A DNA stretch of 64,000 nt from JBGSLA01 sp965602785 (GCA_965602785.1 CBFDAH010000001.1:4245-68244); one strand, 5' to 3'. Numbered from the stretch's first letter, positions 32,426 through 42,264 are shown. The notes: generated from the letters alone by a model not told the origin. Program-made: numbers and translations.

Positions 32426-33191
32426 ACCAAGATCCTTTCCGTACCGAAGTCTCCATAAGACCCCGCAACTCTTGGCGGAGCTGGAGACGAGTTAAATTCT
32501 GTTTCAGCTTTCCCCCCTGGGCCAGGGAAATCTGGCCGTTAGTTTCACTCACCACCAACGCCAGGGCGTCGGTTTGTTCGGTGAGACCCACGGCAGCCCG
32601 GTGGCGGGTGCCCAGGGTGGGGTCGAGAGCAGTGGATCTGGAGAGGGGCAGGAGGCAACCGGCGGCGATAACCCGGTCTCCATGAACAATGGCGGCCCCG
32701 TCGTGGGTGGGATTGTGAGGCCAGAAGATGCTTACCAAGAGTTCCCAGGTGACCATGGCGTCCAGGCGGATGGAGCCCTCCAGGTAATCGGAGAGGCCTA
32801 CCTGGCGCTCGAAGACGATGAGGCCACCGATGCGGTGGTTGGCCAGGGTTTCGGCTGCTTCGCAGATTTCCTCTGTGGTCAGGGGCTCAGAGTTGCCGGG
32901 AGGGGCCAGGGCTCGTCGGCCGATGCGGCTTAAAACCCGGCGGATGTCGGCCTGGAAAAGAATGATAATAATAAGAAAGAAGCTTTTCATGACGCTATCC
33001 AGGAGCCATTCCAGGGTGAGAAGCTCCAGGTAGCGGGCTCCCAGATAGGACAGAAAGATGACAAAAAGACCGGCCAGGACCCAGATGGCCTGGGTGCCCC
33101 GGAGGATGAGGAATATCTGGTAGATGATGATGGCCACCAGGACAATGTCCAGGCCATCCTGCCATCTGAGGTTCATGAAGAAATCGGTCAT
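32391..33191 (-). CDS. cdaA: Diadenylate cyclase CdaA
   Basis: 266 aa: three N-terminal transmembrane helices (about 13-32, 38-55, 62-80) and a cytosolic DAC domain (about 95-250). The catalytic motifs are present: THDGAAIVHGDRV (DGA) and TRHRAAVGLTEQTDALALVVSE (RHR). It makes c-di-AMP from two ATP. It overlaps ybbR by 35 nt and starts 4 nt after folP, in the run ftsH-folP-cdaA-ybbR. The context links c-di-AMP to envelope and folate genes, a common arrangement in Deltaproteobacteria. Confidence 0.95.
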   Translation of the reverse strand: MTDFFMNLRWQDGLDIVLVAIIIYQIFLILRGTQAIWVLAGLFVIFLSYLGARYLELLTLEWLLDSVMKSFFLIIIILFQADIRRVLSRIGRRALAPPGNSEPLTTEEICEAAETLANHRIGGLIVFERQVGLSDYLEGSIRLDAMVTWELLVSIFWPHNPTHDGAAIVHGDRVIAAGCLLPLSRSTALDPTLGTRHRAAVGLTEQTDALALVVSETNGQISLAQGGKLKQNLTRLQLRQELRGLMETSVRKGSWFARLARFFGTP

Positions 33192-33195
33192 CAGC

Positions 33196-34086
33196 TCAAG
33201 AGATGGGGTTGCGTCCGGCTTGGCCGATGGCGCTCAGCACGGTAAAAAACTGGCGGGCGAAATCAGCGTTGTGCACCCGCAGGATGTGAGCGCCCCGTTG
33301 GACGGCTACGGCCAGGGCAGCCAAGGTCCCCACATCCCGTTCAGCCGGGGGCAGGCCCCCCAAGACATGACCCAGAAAGGCCTTGCGGGAGGGGCCGATG
33401 AGTAGGGGGCAGCCCAGATCCAAGAAGGCGTCCAGGTTGTTCAAGATTGCCAGGTTGTGCTGAAAGGTCTTGCCAAAGCCGATACCCGGGTCTAAGACCA
33501 AAAGTTCCTGGGGAAGGCCATGGTTAAAGGCAAAGTCCAGGCGCTCCTGAAAGAAGGCGCGAATTTCCCCGAGAAGGTCGTCGTACTGAGGATTGCTCTG
33601 CATATCCCTGGGGGTGCCCAGCATGTGCATCAGGATGACGGGCACATGGGCCTCCCGGGCCAGATGGACCACGTCGGGGTCGAAGCGCAGGGCGCTGATG
33701 TCGTTGATGATATTGGCGCCTGCGGCCAGGGCGGCCCGGGCCACCTGGGACTTATAAGTATCAATGGAGATGGGAAGGGAGGTTTCCCCCCGGACCCGCT
33801 CAATAACGGGGAGGACCCGGCGGAGTTCCTCCTCAAGGGTGACCGGCTCGGCAAAGGGACGGGTAGACTCGCCGCCGATGTCCAGAATGTCGGCGCCGGC
33901 GGCGGCCAGGGCCAGAGCCTGGCTTACTGCGGCGTCGTGGTCAAAAAAAAGGCCACCGTCGGCGAAGGAATCCGGGGTGACGTTGACCACCCCCATGATG
34001 AGGGGGCGGGGTCGCGCAAGTAATGCTTGCCAGAAATCGCCTTCCTGCGAGCCCGGGGCAGATACGAGCCTTAGCCCTCCCGTCAT
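33196..34086 (-). CDS. folP: Dihydropteroate synthase
   Basis: 296 aa TIM barrel. Signature 1 is LIMGVVNVTPDSFADGG near 29-45 and signature 2 ILDIGGESTRPFAEPV near 68-83. Later come the DxxN-type segment ANIINDISAL near 121, LVLDPGIGFGKT near 193 and LIGPSRKAFLG near 222. It condenses p-aminobenzoate with dihydropterin pyrophosphate, the sulfonamide target. The pABA source is encoded by the pab genes at 21-24 kb. It starts 2 nt from the ftsH stop. The extra 25 N-terminal residues before the barrel are not conserved. Confidence 0.95.
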   Translation of the reverse strand: MTGGLRLVSAPGSQEGDFWQALLARPRPLIMGVVNVTPDSFADGGLFFDHDAAVSQALALAAAGADILDIGGESTRPFAEPVTLEEELRRVLPVIERVRGETSLPISIDTYKSQVARAALAAGANIINDISALRFDPDVVHLAREAHVPVILMHMLGTPRDMQSNPQYDDLLGEIRAFFQERLDFAFNHGLPQELLVLDPGIGFGKTFQHNLAILNNLDAFLDLGCPLLIGPSRKAFLGHVLGGLPPAERDVGTLAALAVAVQRGAHILRVHNADFARQFFTVLSAIGQAGRNPIS

Positions 34087-34088
34087 AA

Positions 34089-35963
34089 TCAGGCCTGCTG
34101 AAATTCCAGTGGCAGGGGGGCCGCCTCCTCCTGAGTCTCCGGCTCTTCGGGCTGCTGTTTGAAGGAGTTGATGATCCGGTCGATTTCCTGGCTGTCGAGG
34201 GTTTCCTGGTCCAGGAGGGACTGGGCCAGGGCCTGCAGCTCGGCCCGGTGAGCGGCAAGAAGCTCTCTGGCCCGCTGGTAGGCGCCGTCCACCAGATTTT
34301 TCATGGCATAGTCGATGAGGCGGGCCGTCTCTTCGCTGAAGTCCTTAGACTGGGCAATTTCTCGTCCCAGGAAGACATGCTCTTCCTTGCGTCCGAAGGT
34401 AATGGGGCCCAGCTCCTCACTCATGCCCCAATTGCACACCATCTTGCGGGCGAGTTCAGTAGCCCGCTCCAGGTCATTGCCGGCCCCGGTGGTGAACTGG
34501 TTGAAGACCAAATCCTCGGCGGCCCGCCCTCCCTGGAGGACGGCGAGGGTGGCCATGAGGTAGTCCTTGGGATAGGTGTGGCGCTCATCCAGAGGAAGCT
34601 GCTGAGTGACCCCCAAAGCCCGGCCTCGGGGGATAATGGTGACTTTGTGAATGGGGTCGGTGCCGGGGATGAGCCTGGCCACCAGGGTGTGCCCAGCCTC
34701 GTGGTACGCGGTACTGGTGCGTTCCCGATCGCTCAGAATCAGGCTTTTCCGCTCAGTCCCCATGAGAACTTTGTCCTTGGCCTGCTCGAAGTCTTCCACG
34801 GTGACGTTCTCCCGGTTGACCCGGGCCGCCAGGAGAGCGGCTTCGTTCACTAAATTTTCCAAATCAGCGCCGGAAAAGCCCGGAGTGCTGCGGGCCAGCA
34901 CCGCCAGGTCGACTGCGGCGCCCAGGGGGGTGCGACGCGTGTGAACCACTAAAATGGCCTCCCGACCCTTGAGATCGGGAATGGGCACCACCACCTGGCG
35001 GTCAAAACGGCCGGGACGGAGGAGGGCCGGATCCAGGACGTCGGGACGGTTGGTGGCGGCGATGAGAATGACCCCCTCGTTGGCCTCGAAGCCGTCCATT
35101 TCCACCAAAAGCTGGTTCAAGGTCTGCTCGCGCTCGTCGTGACCGCCTCCCAGACCAGCGCCCCGGTGGCGTCCCACGGCATCGATTTCGTCGATGAAAA
35201 TGATGCAGGGGGCGTTTTTCTTGGCCTGGGTGAAGAGGTCCCGAACCCTGGCGGCGCCTACGCCCACGAACATCTCCACGAAGTCGGAGCCGCTGATACT
35301 AAAGAAGGGAACCCCCGCCTCCCCGGCGATGGCCCGGGCCAGGAGGGTCTTGCCGCTCCCGGGCGCGCCCACCAGGAGGATGCCTTTGGGGATGCGGCCC
35401 CCCAGACGGGTGAACTTTTTGGGGTCTTTCAGGAACTCGATGATTTCAGCGACTTCTTCCTTGGATTCCTCGATGCCGGCCACGTCCTTGAAGGTGACTT
35501 TGACAGAGTTTTCGGTCATCAGGCGGGCCCGACTTTTTCCAAAGGTCATGGCTTTGCCTCCGCCGGATTGCATCTGTCGCATGAAAAAGATCCAGATGCC
35601 CACCAGGAGGAGCATGGGAAGCCAGGAGATCAGCAAGGTCGTGTACCAGGGGCTGTCTTCCTTGGGTTTGGCGGTGATTTCCACCCCTTTTTCCTGGAGA
35701 AGCTTGATGAGGTTGGGGTCGGTGGGAGCGTAGCTCTTGAAAGCCTTCCCGTCCTTTTGTTCCCCAACGATTTCTTCCCCCTGAAGAACGACAGACTTAA
35801 CTTTATCACCTTTGACCAGTTCCACGAACTGGCTGTAACTCAGGCTGGCCTTGCTCTTGGTGTGCTCCGTGGTGTTGAAGTAGTTAAAGAGAAAAATCAT
35901 CACCAGGCTGATGAGCAGCCAGAGAGCGATATTTTTGTAAAAAGGACTTAAACGGTTATTCAT
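34089..35963 (-). CDS. ftsH: ATP-dependent zinc metalloprotease FtsH
   Basis: 624 aa from the ATG at 35963 (MNNRLSPFYKN), which follows AAGG; the open frame extends 27 codons upstream without a ribosome site. Two membrane helices (about 10-28 and 105-125) flank a periplasmic domain. The AAA domain has Walker A GAPGSGKT near 200, Walker B IIFIDEIDAVG near 257 and the SRH region NRPDVLDPALLRPGRFDR. The zinc protease site is HEAGH near 420. It degrades membrane and regulatory proteins. It heads the run leading to folP, cdaA and ybbR. Confidence 0.96.
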   Translation of the reverse strand: MNNRLSPFYKNIALWLLISLVMIFLFNYFNTTEHTKSKASLSYSQFVELVKGDKVKSVVLQGEEIVGEQKDGKAFKSYAPTDPNLIKLLQEKGVEITAKPKEDSPWYTTLLISWLPMLLLVGIWIFFMRQMQSGGGKAMTFGKSRARLMTENSVKVTFKDVAGIEESKEEVAEIIEFLKDPKKFTRLGGRIPKGILLVGAPGSGKTLLARAIAGEAGVPFFSISGSDFVEMFVGVGAARVRDLFTQAKKNAPCIIFIDEIDAVGRHRGAGLGGGHDEREQTLNQLLVEMDGFEANEGVILIAATNRPDVLDPALLRPGRFDRQVVVPIPDLKGREAILVVHTRRTPLGAAVDLAVLARSTPGFSGADLENLVNEAALLAARVNRENVTVEDFEQAKDKVLMGTERKSLILSDRERTSTAYHEAGHTLVARLIPGTDPIHKVTIIPRGRALGVTQQLPLDERHTYPKDYLMATLAVLQGGRAAEDLVFNQFTTGAGNDLERATELARKMVCNWGMSEELGPITFGRKEEHVFLGREIAQSKDFSEETARLIDYAMKNLVDGAYQRARELLAAHRAELQALAQSLLDQETLDSQEIDRIINSFKQQPEEPETQEEAAPLPLEFQQA

Positions 35964-36364
35964 TGGCCTTCTGGTGTTTGTCGGTTTTTTACTCCTGCGG
36001 ATGTATCTCCCTATATATTGTAGGATGGTTTGGGGAAAATGCAAGGTGAATCTATCGGTTGGACCAAACCAGGTCTCCGGCTGAAGAACGGGAGAAGTGA
36101 TAATGGGGGCGGAGAATCCTGGAGGGGTGCGGTTCCAAGAGTTAATTCGGGCCAGAACGGCAGGGACCAGCGCCGGGGAAGGCGGTTTAGACCGGCAGCA
36201 ACGGCCAAAAGAAAAACCTCTTTTCTACAATTAGGAGGCATGTCCAAACTCTGTTAGGCGGTCTTTTCCCATCCTGACTTTTAAGTCAGCCTATCTGCTT
36301 CACCCCGGGCGCCAAGGAGGTGGGGTTGAGTCGGTTTTGCAATACTCAAAAGAGTTGTCGCGGT
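35964..36364. other. Intergenic stretch upstream of ftsH, no gene seen
   Basis: Open frames here are GC-driven and lack ribosome sites. The AT-rich part near 36000-36030 (atctccctatatattgtagg) is the likely ftsH promoter region, with no confident boxes. Confidence 0.4.
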
Positions 36365-37594
36365 TCAGGCCCCGGAAGCGGGGACATTCTGAGCCGGAAA
36401 GTGGCGTTCCAAGAAGGTGCGGGCCTCGGCGAAATCGGGACACAGGCGCAGGGCGTCCCGAAAAGCCTTCAAGGCCCTGTCTTTTTCCCCCAGATCAAAA
36501 TACAGGACGCCCAAGTTGAAGTGAACCTTGGCGTTTTTGGGGTCTAGCTCAAGGGCTTTCTGGTAACACTCCAGGGCCTGGCGGTACTTTTGTTGACGGC
36601 GCAAAGCCACCCCCAAGCGGTTATAGAGGCCGGTGTCCTTGGGGGTGTCGTCAATGGCCTTAAGGAAGAGTTCCTCCGCCACCTGGTCCAAACCGGCAGC
36701 CAGGAAGGTTTCCGCCACTTCGGACCGTTGGCCGGGAGGGACGGTATGGCCTTGGCGCCAGAACTCCTTCAGATAGTGTCTAGCCCGCCCTAGATCGCCA
36801 TCCTTCAAACAAAGCTGGCCCAGTTGGAAGAGACGGTCAGTATTCAAGGGGCTCAGATGCTGCGCCTCCTCCAGGTATCGGCGAGCCGCCGCCACGTCGC
36901 CCTGGTCCTCCAGCACCACCGCCAAGTTCTGATAGGCTTTGAGATATTTGGGATTGATTTCCAAAGCCTTGACAAAACAGGCGGCGGCCTCGTCGGAGGA
37001 TCCCAGGCCCTGGTGGCATTTCCCCATAAGGTTAAAGACCTTGGCCTGTTTTCGAAAAGGAGGGAGAGTGAGCTTTTCCAGAACCGGGAGGGCCTGGAAG
37101 GGCCGGCCCCCCGTCAGACACTTTCTGGCTTGCAGGAAAAGATATTCCCCCCGGCTCGGCTGGTGCCGATGCATGATGATGGTCCGCAGGCGTTTCTCCA
37201 GGGACTCGACTCTAAAGGGTTTGAGGAGATAGCCGTCCACTTCGCTCTCAGCAGAAGCGGCGACAATGTCCTCGGAGACTTCCCCGGTTATCATAAGAAC
37301 GGGGGTGGTCTCGTATTGGGGGGTGGCTCGCAGGCGCCGCAGGAGGTCGAGGCCATTCATGCCGGGCATGTTGATGTCGCAGACCACGAGGTCATAGGAC
37401 TGCTCCTGGAGGGCCTCCCAGGCTTTTTGGCCGTCCGCGGCTTCCTGGATGGTCCCCTGTACTCCCAGATGTATGAGCATTTGGCGGAGCATGCGGCGGA
37501 TGGCGGGCATATCGTCCACTACCAGGACATTTAAAGGGCCAAAGAGACTATTATAGGTGTGCCTTGCCGCCACGGTATCGACTAGGCTGGACAT
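36365..37594 (-). CDS. Response regulator receiver fused to TPR repeats
   Basis: 409 aa. Residues 20-140 form a complete CheY-like receiver: VLVVDDMP (acidic pair), VVCDINMPGMNG (phospho-Asp near 68), MITGE (Thr) and LLKPF (Lys). From about 155 to 400 there are seven or so tetratricopeptide units, for example 'KAYQNLAVVLEDQGDVAAARRYLEEA' and 'AKVHFNLGVLYFDLGEKDRALKAF'. There is no DNA-binding or enzymatic output, so it probably signals through protein-protein contacts, as in the chemotaxis or surface-polysaccharide regulators of this type. A cognate kinase is not nearby. Confidence 0.88.
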   Translation of the reverse strand: MSSLVDTVAARHTYNSLFGPLNVLVVDDMPAIRRMLRQMLIHLGVQGTIQEAADGQKAWEALQEQSYDLVVCDINMPGMNGLDLLRRLRATPQYETTPVLMITGEVSEDIVAASAESEVDGYLLKPFRVESLEKRLRTIIMHRHQPSRGEYLFLQARKCLTGGRPFQALPVLEKLTLPPFRKQAKVFNLMGKCHQGLGSSDEAAACFVKALEINPKYLKAYQNLAVVLEDQGDVAAARRYLEEAQHLSPLNTDRLFQLGQLCLKDGDLGRARHYLKEFWRQGHTVPPGQRSEVAETFLAAGLDQVAEELFLKAIDDTPKDTGLYNRLGVALRRQQKYRQALECYQKALELDPKNAKVHFNLGVLYFDLGEKDRALKAFRDALRLCPDFAEARTFLERHFPAQNVPASGA

Positions 37595-37739
37595 AAGACA
37601 GCCTGAATCCTCAGAGTTTTTCTGAGATTCTTATCGGCAGGGCACGGGGGGATATTTAGGAATTTCCAGGAAGTAAGAGAACTTTTTGCTGACAGGGGAG
37701 GGTCCACAAGCACGGCCATAGGATCCTCCCCTTGGTTTT

Positions 37740-37988
37740 TCAGGCCATGCTGCTCAGGAGACCGAGAGCGGTTGGGGGGCATTCCCGGGTGGTCCGCCGA
37801 AAGCTTTCCTGGGGCGGCGGCAAAAGCACCACCAAGGTCTCCCGGGAGATGCGCCAGGGTCCGGCCCCAAGGCGCACGGCCGGGAGGCGGCCGTCTCGGA
37901 TCATGCGATAAATGGTACGCCGGGAGAGGCACAGGATCTGAGCCACTTCATCCGGCCGGAACATCTTTTTTTTCTTAATCATTTCCAT
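37740..37988 (-). CDS. AlpA/excisionase-type helix-turn-helix protein
   Basis: 82 aa from the ATG at 37988, 4 nt after GGAGGT; an upstream ATG at 38000 overlaps that site. The motif FRPDEVAQILCLSRRTIYRMIRDGRLPAVRLG is the MerR-like winged helix of excisionase/AlpA proteins. It is read away from the phage late genes and sits opposite a second, related HTH gene at 38452, so the pair may form a regulatory switch for the prophage or may pre-date it. Confidence 0.75.
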   Translation of the reverse strand: MEMIKKKKMFRPDEVAQILCLSRRTIYRMIRDGRLPAVRLGAGPWRISRETLVVLLPPPQESFRRTTRECPPTALGLLSSMA

Positions 37989-38451
37989 AAATACCTCCAT
38001 CCTTGCTGTTGGCTGATTTTCCCTACTCCGAGGGCCTTGGGACACCTGGTATGCAAGTCACGGGCCTAATATAACTATCTGATATTTCATATAAAAAAAT
38101 TTGCCACCCCGCTTGTTCCCGCAATTGTAGGGGAATTGCCGGACTTTGCCCCTAGAGGCAGAGATCAACTCTAGGGGCAAACCGGGGAGGGAGGCATCCG
38201 AGGCGGGGGGGAGGGGAACGACCCGGTGCGGCCCGGTGCCCCCCTTTTCGGGCGGCAGGGTACGCCCACAGGCTGACACGGAGCCTCATCACTTTGAAAT
38301 ACTTATATATTAGCTTCTTCCATAACCCCGTCGACAGAATCCCAGCCTCTGAGGTTGGCACGTGCCGGTGAGGGGGCAGAAAAAGTTGGTTCGGTGACAA
38401 CCTGGCACATTTGTTCCGGGGGTTGCCGCGGTTTTTGAAAGAGAGGGTGGC
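37989..38451. promoter_or_regulatory. Divergent control region with a perfect 13-bp inverted repeat
   Basis: 463 bp without a gene. An AT-rich patch lies at 38065-38100. The arms tttgcccctagag (38145-38157) and ctctaggggcaaa (38169-38181) are perfect reverse complements around 11 nt. As it lies between two divergent HTH genes, an operator or a transcript boundary hairpin is likely; no T run follows. Confidence 0.5.
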
Positions 38452-38658
38452 ATGCAAGAGGAGATTGGACATATGGAACAAGAGAGGTTGTTGAGGCCCA
38501 GTGAGGTAGCCGGGCGCCTGGGAATCTCCCGCTCTTCGGTATACCGCTGGTTTTGGGAAGGAAAGCTCCGGGGAGTGAAACTGGTCGGGGGACCGGTAAG
38601 GATCTTCGAGAGCGCCGTGTTTGATCAGATGATGGATATGGACTGCCTGGCCTCCTGA
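38452..38658 (+). CDS. AlpA/excisionase-type helix-turn-helix protein, phage side
   Basis: 68 aa from the ATG at 38452 (after GAGAGGGTGGC), or 61 aa from a second ATG at 38473. Motif LLRPSEVAGRLGISRSSVYRWFWEGKLRGVKL closely parallels the divergent HTH protein at 37740. It is the first gene in the plus-strand run that leads to the terminase, so it may control late transcription. It ends 65 bp before the small terminase gene. Confidence 0.75.
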   Translation: MQEEIGHMEQERLLRPSEVAGRLGISRSSVYRWFWEGKLRGVKLVGGPVRIFESAVFDQMMDMDCLAS

Positions 38659-38723
38659 GGCTTGGACCTGCTGACCGGTAGCAAAAAAGAAGACCGGGGG
38701 TTTCTCCAGACCACGAGCCCACT

Positions 38724-39203
38724 ATGACGCGGCGATACAAAACCGGACGCAGAAAGTTGGATTTCTACTTCGAGGAAGTGCAGTCCGTGTATCTGGCCGG
38801 TAAGAGCCTGGAGGAAATCCAGGAGTTGTTTCCGGTTACCCTCCCGACTCTGAAGCGCTGGCACAAGGAAGGCCGTTGGGAAGAGAAGAAACGTCAGGCC
38901 CTGGTGTCGCCCCGCTGGCTGGGGGAGGCCCTCCGGGGGGTGCTCCGGGAAAAGACCGGAAAAATCCTCGCCACAGGGGATATGAAGCCTCAGGAATTAG
39001 ATGAGATCACCAAGATTGTTACCTTGATCGACCGCCTAGGGAACGGCAGTTGGAACATCAGAGCTGCGGCCCTGGAGGTCATGGACCGATTCAGCGAGTT
39101 CATCCGGGGTTCGGTGAAGGAACCGGAAGATATCAAACGATTTTCCCTCTGGATGCATGAGTTTTTCCGCATCCTGGAGGAGGACGACGAAGCCAAAGGG
39201 TAA
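38724..39203 (+). CDS. Phage terminase small subunit (DUF1804/Mu gp27-like)
   Basis: 159 aa. The first 50 residues hold an HTH-like region (QSVYLAGKSLEEIQELFPVTLPTLKRWHKEGRW) that would recognise the packaging site on DNA, followed by a helical oligomerisation region. The size and position just before the large terminase support the call. The ATG at 38724 has only a weak ribosome site. It ends 12 nt before the large subunit gene. Confidence 0.75.
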   Translation: MTRRYKTGRRKLDFYFEEVQSVYLAGKSLEEIQELFPVTLPTLKRWHKEGRWEEKKRQALVSPRWLGEALRGVLREKTGKILATGDMKPQELDEITKIVTLIDRLGNGSWNIRAAALEVMDRFSEFIRGSVKEPEDIKRFSLWMHEFFRILEEDDEAKG

Positions 39204-39215
39204 AGGAGCCGGGAG

Positions 39216-40742
39216 ATGAATCTCAACAAAAAGCTCAGCAAAACCGTCTTTCGGCAGAGGGCAGACCGGATCCTCATGCGGCTCTCCATGGACGTCATGC
39301 CCTTCTGGGATGACACCCCGGAGAAGCGGGAGCGACGCCTGAAGCGGGCCGAAGCCGACCCTCTGTTTTTCTGCCGGACATATCTACCCCATTACTTCTC
39401 CCAGTCGCCGGCGCCCTTTCATTATGAATTGGTGCGGTTCATGGAGGACCGAGGAGAAGTGGTGACCCCGACGGCGGTGGCGGCTCCCCGGGAGTTTGCC
39501 AAGAGCACGGTATGCTCCTTCGGTTATGTCCTGCATCAGATCTGCTTCGGTAAACGGCATTTCATCATCATCGGCAGCGACACCGAGGACCTGGCCAGCG
39601 ACCTCACCGGTTACCTCTATCTAGAACTCCTTTATAACGAGAGGCTCCACCAGGATTTCGGGGAGTTGGTGAAGTCCAATAAGGCAGTGAATGACTTTAT
39701 AACCGCCAACAACGTCCGGCTAAAGGCAAGGGGCCGGGGTCAGCGCCTCAGAGGCCTAAAGCACCGGCAGTGGCGCCCGGACCTGGTCATCCTGGACGAC
39801 CTGGAAAACGACGTCAACGTGCGCAACCCGGACTTGGTAGAGCAGATTTTGGACTGGGTGCAGTCGGCGGTTTATCCGGCCCTGGAGGCCACCGGCACCC
39901 TCATGGTCATCGGTACCATTTTGCGGCAGCGGAGCGCCCTGCATCTCATGCTAACGAGTCCCGAGGAGCCTTACTGCAACTTTCGGCGGCGCATTTATCG
40001 GGCCTTGCTAGAGGACGGCAGCTCCCTGTGGGAGGCGCGGCATCCAACCGACCGGCTCAGTATGCAAAGGCAGCTCATGGGGACAGTGGCCTTCAACCGG
40101 GAAAAGATGAACGAGCCCATGCCGGTGAGCGGCATGTTCCAGGAGAACTGGGTTCATTACTACCACCCGGACATCTTGAAAGACCGGAATTTGCTGGTAG
40201 TGGGTTTCTTCGACCCGTCCCTGGAGGCCGGTAGCAGCGCCGACTATAAAGCGGTGGTGACCGTGGGTTTCTCCCGGGAGGAGATGGTCTTCTATGTGCT
40301 GGACGCCTTTATTAAGAAGACTACCCTGGAGCAAACTCTCAGGGCGGTATTCAACCGGCACCGGGAAAACGCTTTCCACCTTCTGGGGGTGGAGGACAAC
40401 CTCTTTCAGCGGCTGTTGCTCAAAGAATTCGATCAGGTGGGGCGAGAGCTAGGGGTTTTTTTGCCGGTGAAGGGGGTAACCAACCGGGTGGCCAAGGAGA
40501 CCCGGGTGGCCATTCTCTCCCCCTTAATGGAGCGAGGCAAAATCCGCTTTATCCGGGGGCACTCGGACCAGGAGAAGCTCATCGAGCAGATGCTGTATTT
40601 TCCCTCCCGCACCCTGCATGACGACGGGCCGGACGCCCTGGCGGGGGCGGTGCAGTTGGCCCACCAGATGTCGCCAGGGGAGACGGCGAATTACGAGCCG
40701 GTGACGAAACGGGCCTTTGGAGGAGGCCGGGGGGCGTATTGA
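39216..40742 (+). CDS. Phage terminase large subunit
   Basis: 508 aa packaging motor. ATPase domain: Walker A variant APREFAKST near 90, Walker B LVILDDLEND near 190, coupling region 'GTLMVIGTILRQRS'. RNase H-like nuclease domain: VVGFFDPSLEAGSSADY near 329, the acidic residue in GVEDN near 390 and HDDGPDALAGAV near 470. Both domains look intact, so packaging activity may remain. The ATG follows GGAGCCGGGAG. The Mu-like portal follows after a 210-bp spacer. Confidence 0.92.
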   Translation: MNLNKKLSKTVFRQRADRILMRLSMDVMPFWDDTPEKRERRLKRAEADPLFFCRTYLPHYFSQSPAPFHYELVRFMEDRGEVVTPTAVAAPREFAKSTVCSFGYVLHQICFGKRHFIIIGSDTEDLASDLTGYLYLELLYNERLHQDFGELVKSNKAVNDFITANNVRLKARGRGQRLRGLKHRQWRPDLVILDDLENDVNVRNPDLVEQILDWVQSAVYPALEATGTLMVIGTILRQRSALHLMLTSPEEPYCNFRRRIYRALLEDGSSLWEARHPTDRLSMQRQLMGTVAFNREKMNEPMPVSGMFQENWVHYYHPDILKDRNLLVVGFFDPSLEAGSSADYKAVVTVGFSREEMVFYVLDAFIKKTTLEQTLRAVFNRHRENAFHLLGVEDNLFQRLLLKEFDQVGRELGVFLPVKGVTNRVAKETRVAILSPLMERGKIRFIRGHSDQEKLIEQMLYFPSRTLHDDGPDALAGAVQLAHQMSPGETANYEPVTKRAFGGGRGAY

Positions 40743-40952
40743 AGAAGGTGGGAGGGACCTTGGGAAGGCGTGGCGCCTGAGCCCCTGGCCCACCCATAAC
40801 TCATGAAAATTTTTTACAAATATTCTGGAGTGGCGGAACAAACTTCCAACTTTGAACCCTGAACCTTGAACGTAACAAGACTAAGCAATCTTGGTCATCA
40901 GGCCAAACCAGCCAAATCGGTTTCACCAGCCCGTTGTACCAGAGAGGACGGC

Positions 40953-42211
40953 ATGGGTTTAAAAGATTACTTCGGCAGATGGTTCAAGTCACAACCGAAG
41001 CCCGACACCAGGGAACTGGCAGCCGTGAGCATTCATGACCGATGGAGCGCCTATCCCAGCGTTGGGCTGACCCCTAGGGGCCTGGCCAGCATTTTCCAGG
41101 AGGCGGACCTGGGTGCAGTGCGCCGCCAGATGGAACTTTTTGAGGAGATGGAGGAGAAGGACGCGCATCTGGCGGCCATCCTGCAGACCCGCAAGCTGGC
41201 GGTCTTAAGTCTGGATTACGAGGTGCTGCCCTACGCCAAAACACCGGAGGACGAGCACATCGCCGAGACGATGGGGGAGATGGTCTGGGGGATTCCCAAC
41301 CTGGAGACCGCTTTCCTTGATTTGCTGGATGCCATCGGCAAGGGCTTCGCCCTGGCGGAGATCATCTGGGGAGTAGAACAAGGCCAGGCTCGGGTGGTGG
41401 AACTCAATTGGGTGCCTCAGAAGAAAGTGACCTTTGTGGAGGACCTGGCGCCCCGCCTGATGACGGCGGACGGTCCCTGGCAGGGGGGGTGGAACTGCCC
41501 CCCTGGAAGGTCATCTACCACCGCTACAGGGCGCGGAGCGGGCATGACACCCGGGCGGGAGTCCTTCGAGTGGCGGGCTACATGTATCTGCTCAAGAATT
41601 ACGCCCTGAAGGATTGGGCTGCGTTCAACGAGATCTTCGGGATGCCGCTGCGCTTAGGTAAGTACGACCCGGCCTCCACTCCGGCGGACCGTGAGGCCCT
41701 GATCCAGGCTATCCGCAACCTGGGGTCGGACGCGGCGGGAATCATCAGTAAGAACACGGAGATTGAGTTTGTGGAGACCGCCAACCGGATCTCGGGAAGC
41801 AACAACCCTTACCAGGTGCTGGCGGACTTTTGCAACCGGGAGATGTCCAAGGCCATTTTGGGACAGACCCTGACCACGGACACCTCCGGAGGAACGGGAA
41901 CCTTTGCCGCCGCCAGGGTGCACGCTCAGGTGCGGCGGGATCTGGTGGAAGCGGACGCCCAGGCCCTGGGGCACACCTTGCGGGAGCAGTTGCTACGGCC
42001 GCTGGTGGGCTTCAACTTCGGCTGGGACAAGCCGGTGCCCTGGTTTCGCTTCCGGTACGAGGAAGAAGAGGACCTCAAGACCCTGTCGGAGGTTTACCGG
42101 AACCTGGCACACATGGGGTTACCCATGAGTATGGAACACGTGGCGGAGCGCTTCGGCATCCCTCTGGCCCAAAAGGGCCAGGAGACCTTAGGGCGGCGCG
42201 ACGGAAGCTGA
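40953..42211 (+). pseudogene. Mu-like portal protein (DUF935/gp29), frameshifted
   Basis: The start ATG at 40953 follows GAGAGG. The first part (to about 41488) has the DUF935 hallmarks GLTPRGLASIFQEADLGAV and LAAILQTRKLAVLSLDYEV. At the run of seven G at 41483-41489 the frame must slip by -1, which an eighth G would also achieve, to continue as VELPPWKVIYHRYRARSG, YMYLLKNYALKDWAAFNEIFG and so on to 42211. Read in frame 0 the protein ends at 41609 after a nonsense tail. Together the parts give about 420 aa, slightly short of Mu gp29. The cause may be mutation or a homopolymer sequencing error. Confidence 0.85.
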
Positions 42212-42264
42212 ATAAGCTTCCCATTCCAACCATCGGAGGCGAAAAAACTGGAAGGACGAGGAAG

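Noticed and set aside
36011..36247. 78-aa open frame upstream of ftsH
   Set aside because: No ribosome site, Pro/Leu/Arg-biased composition and no motif.
41408..41488. ATG at 41408 as start of a separate portal gene
   Set aside because: The first 27 residues are an out-of-frame reading of the portal; homology begins only after the G7 run.
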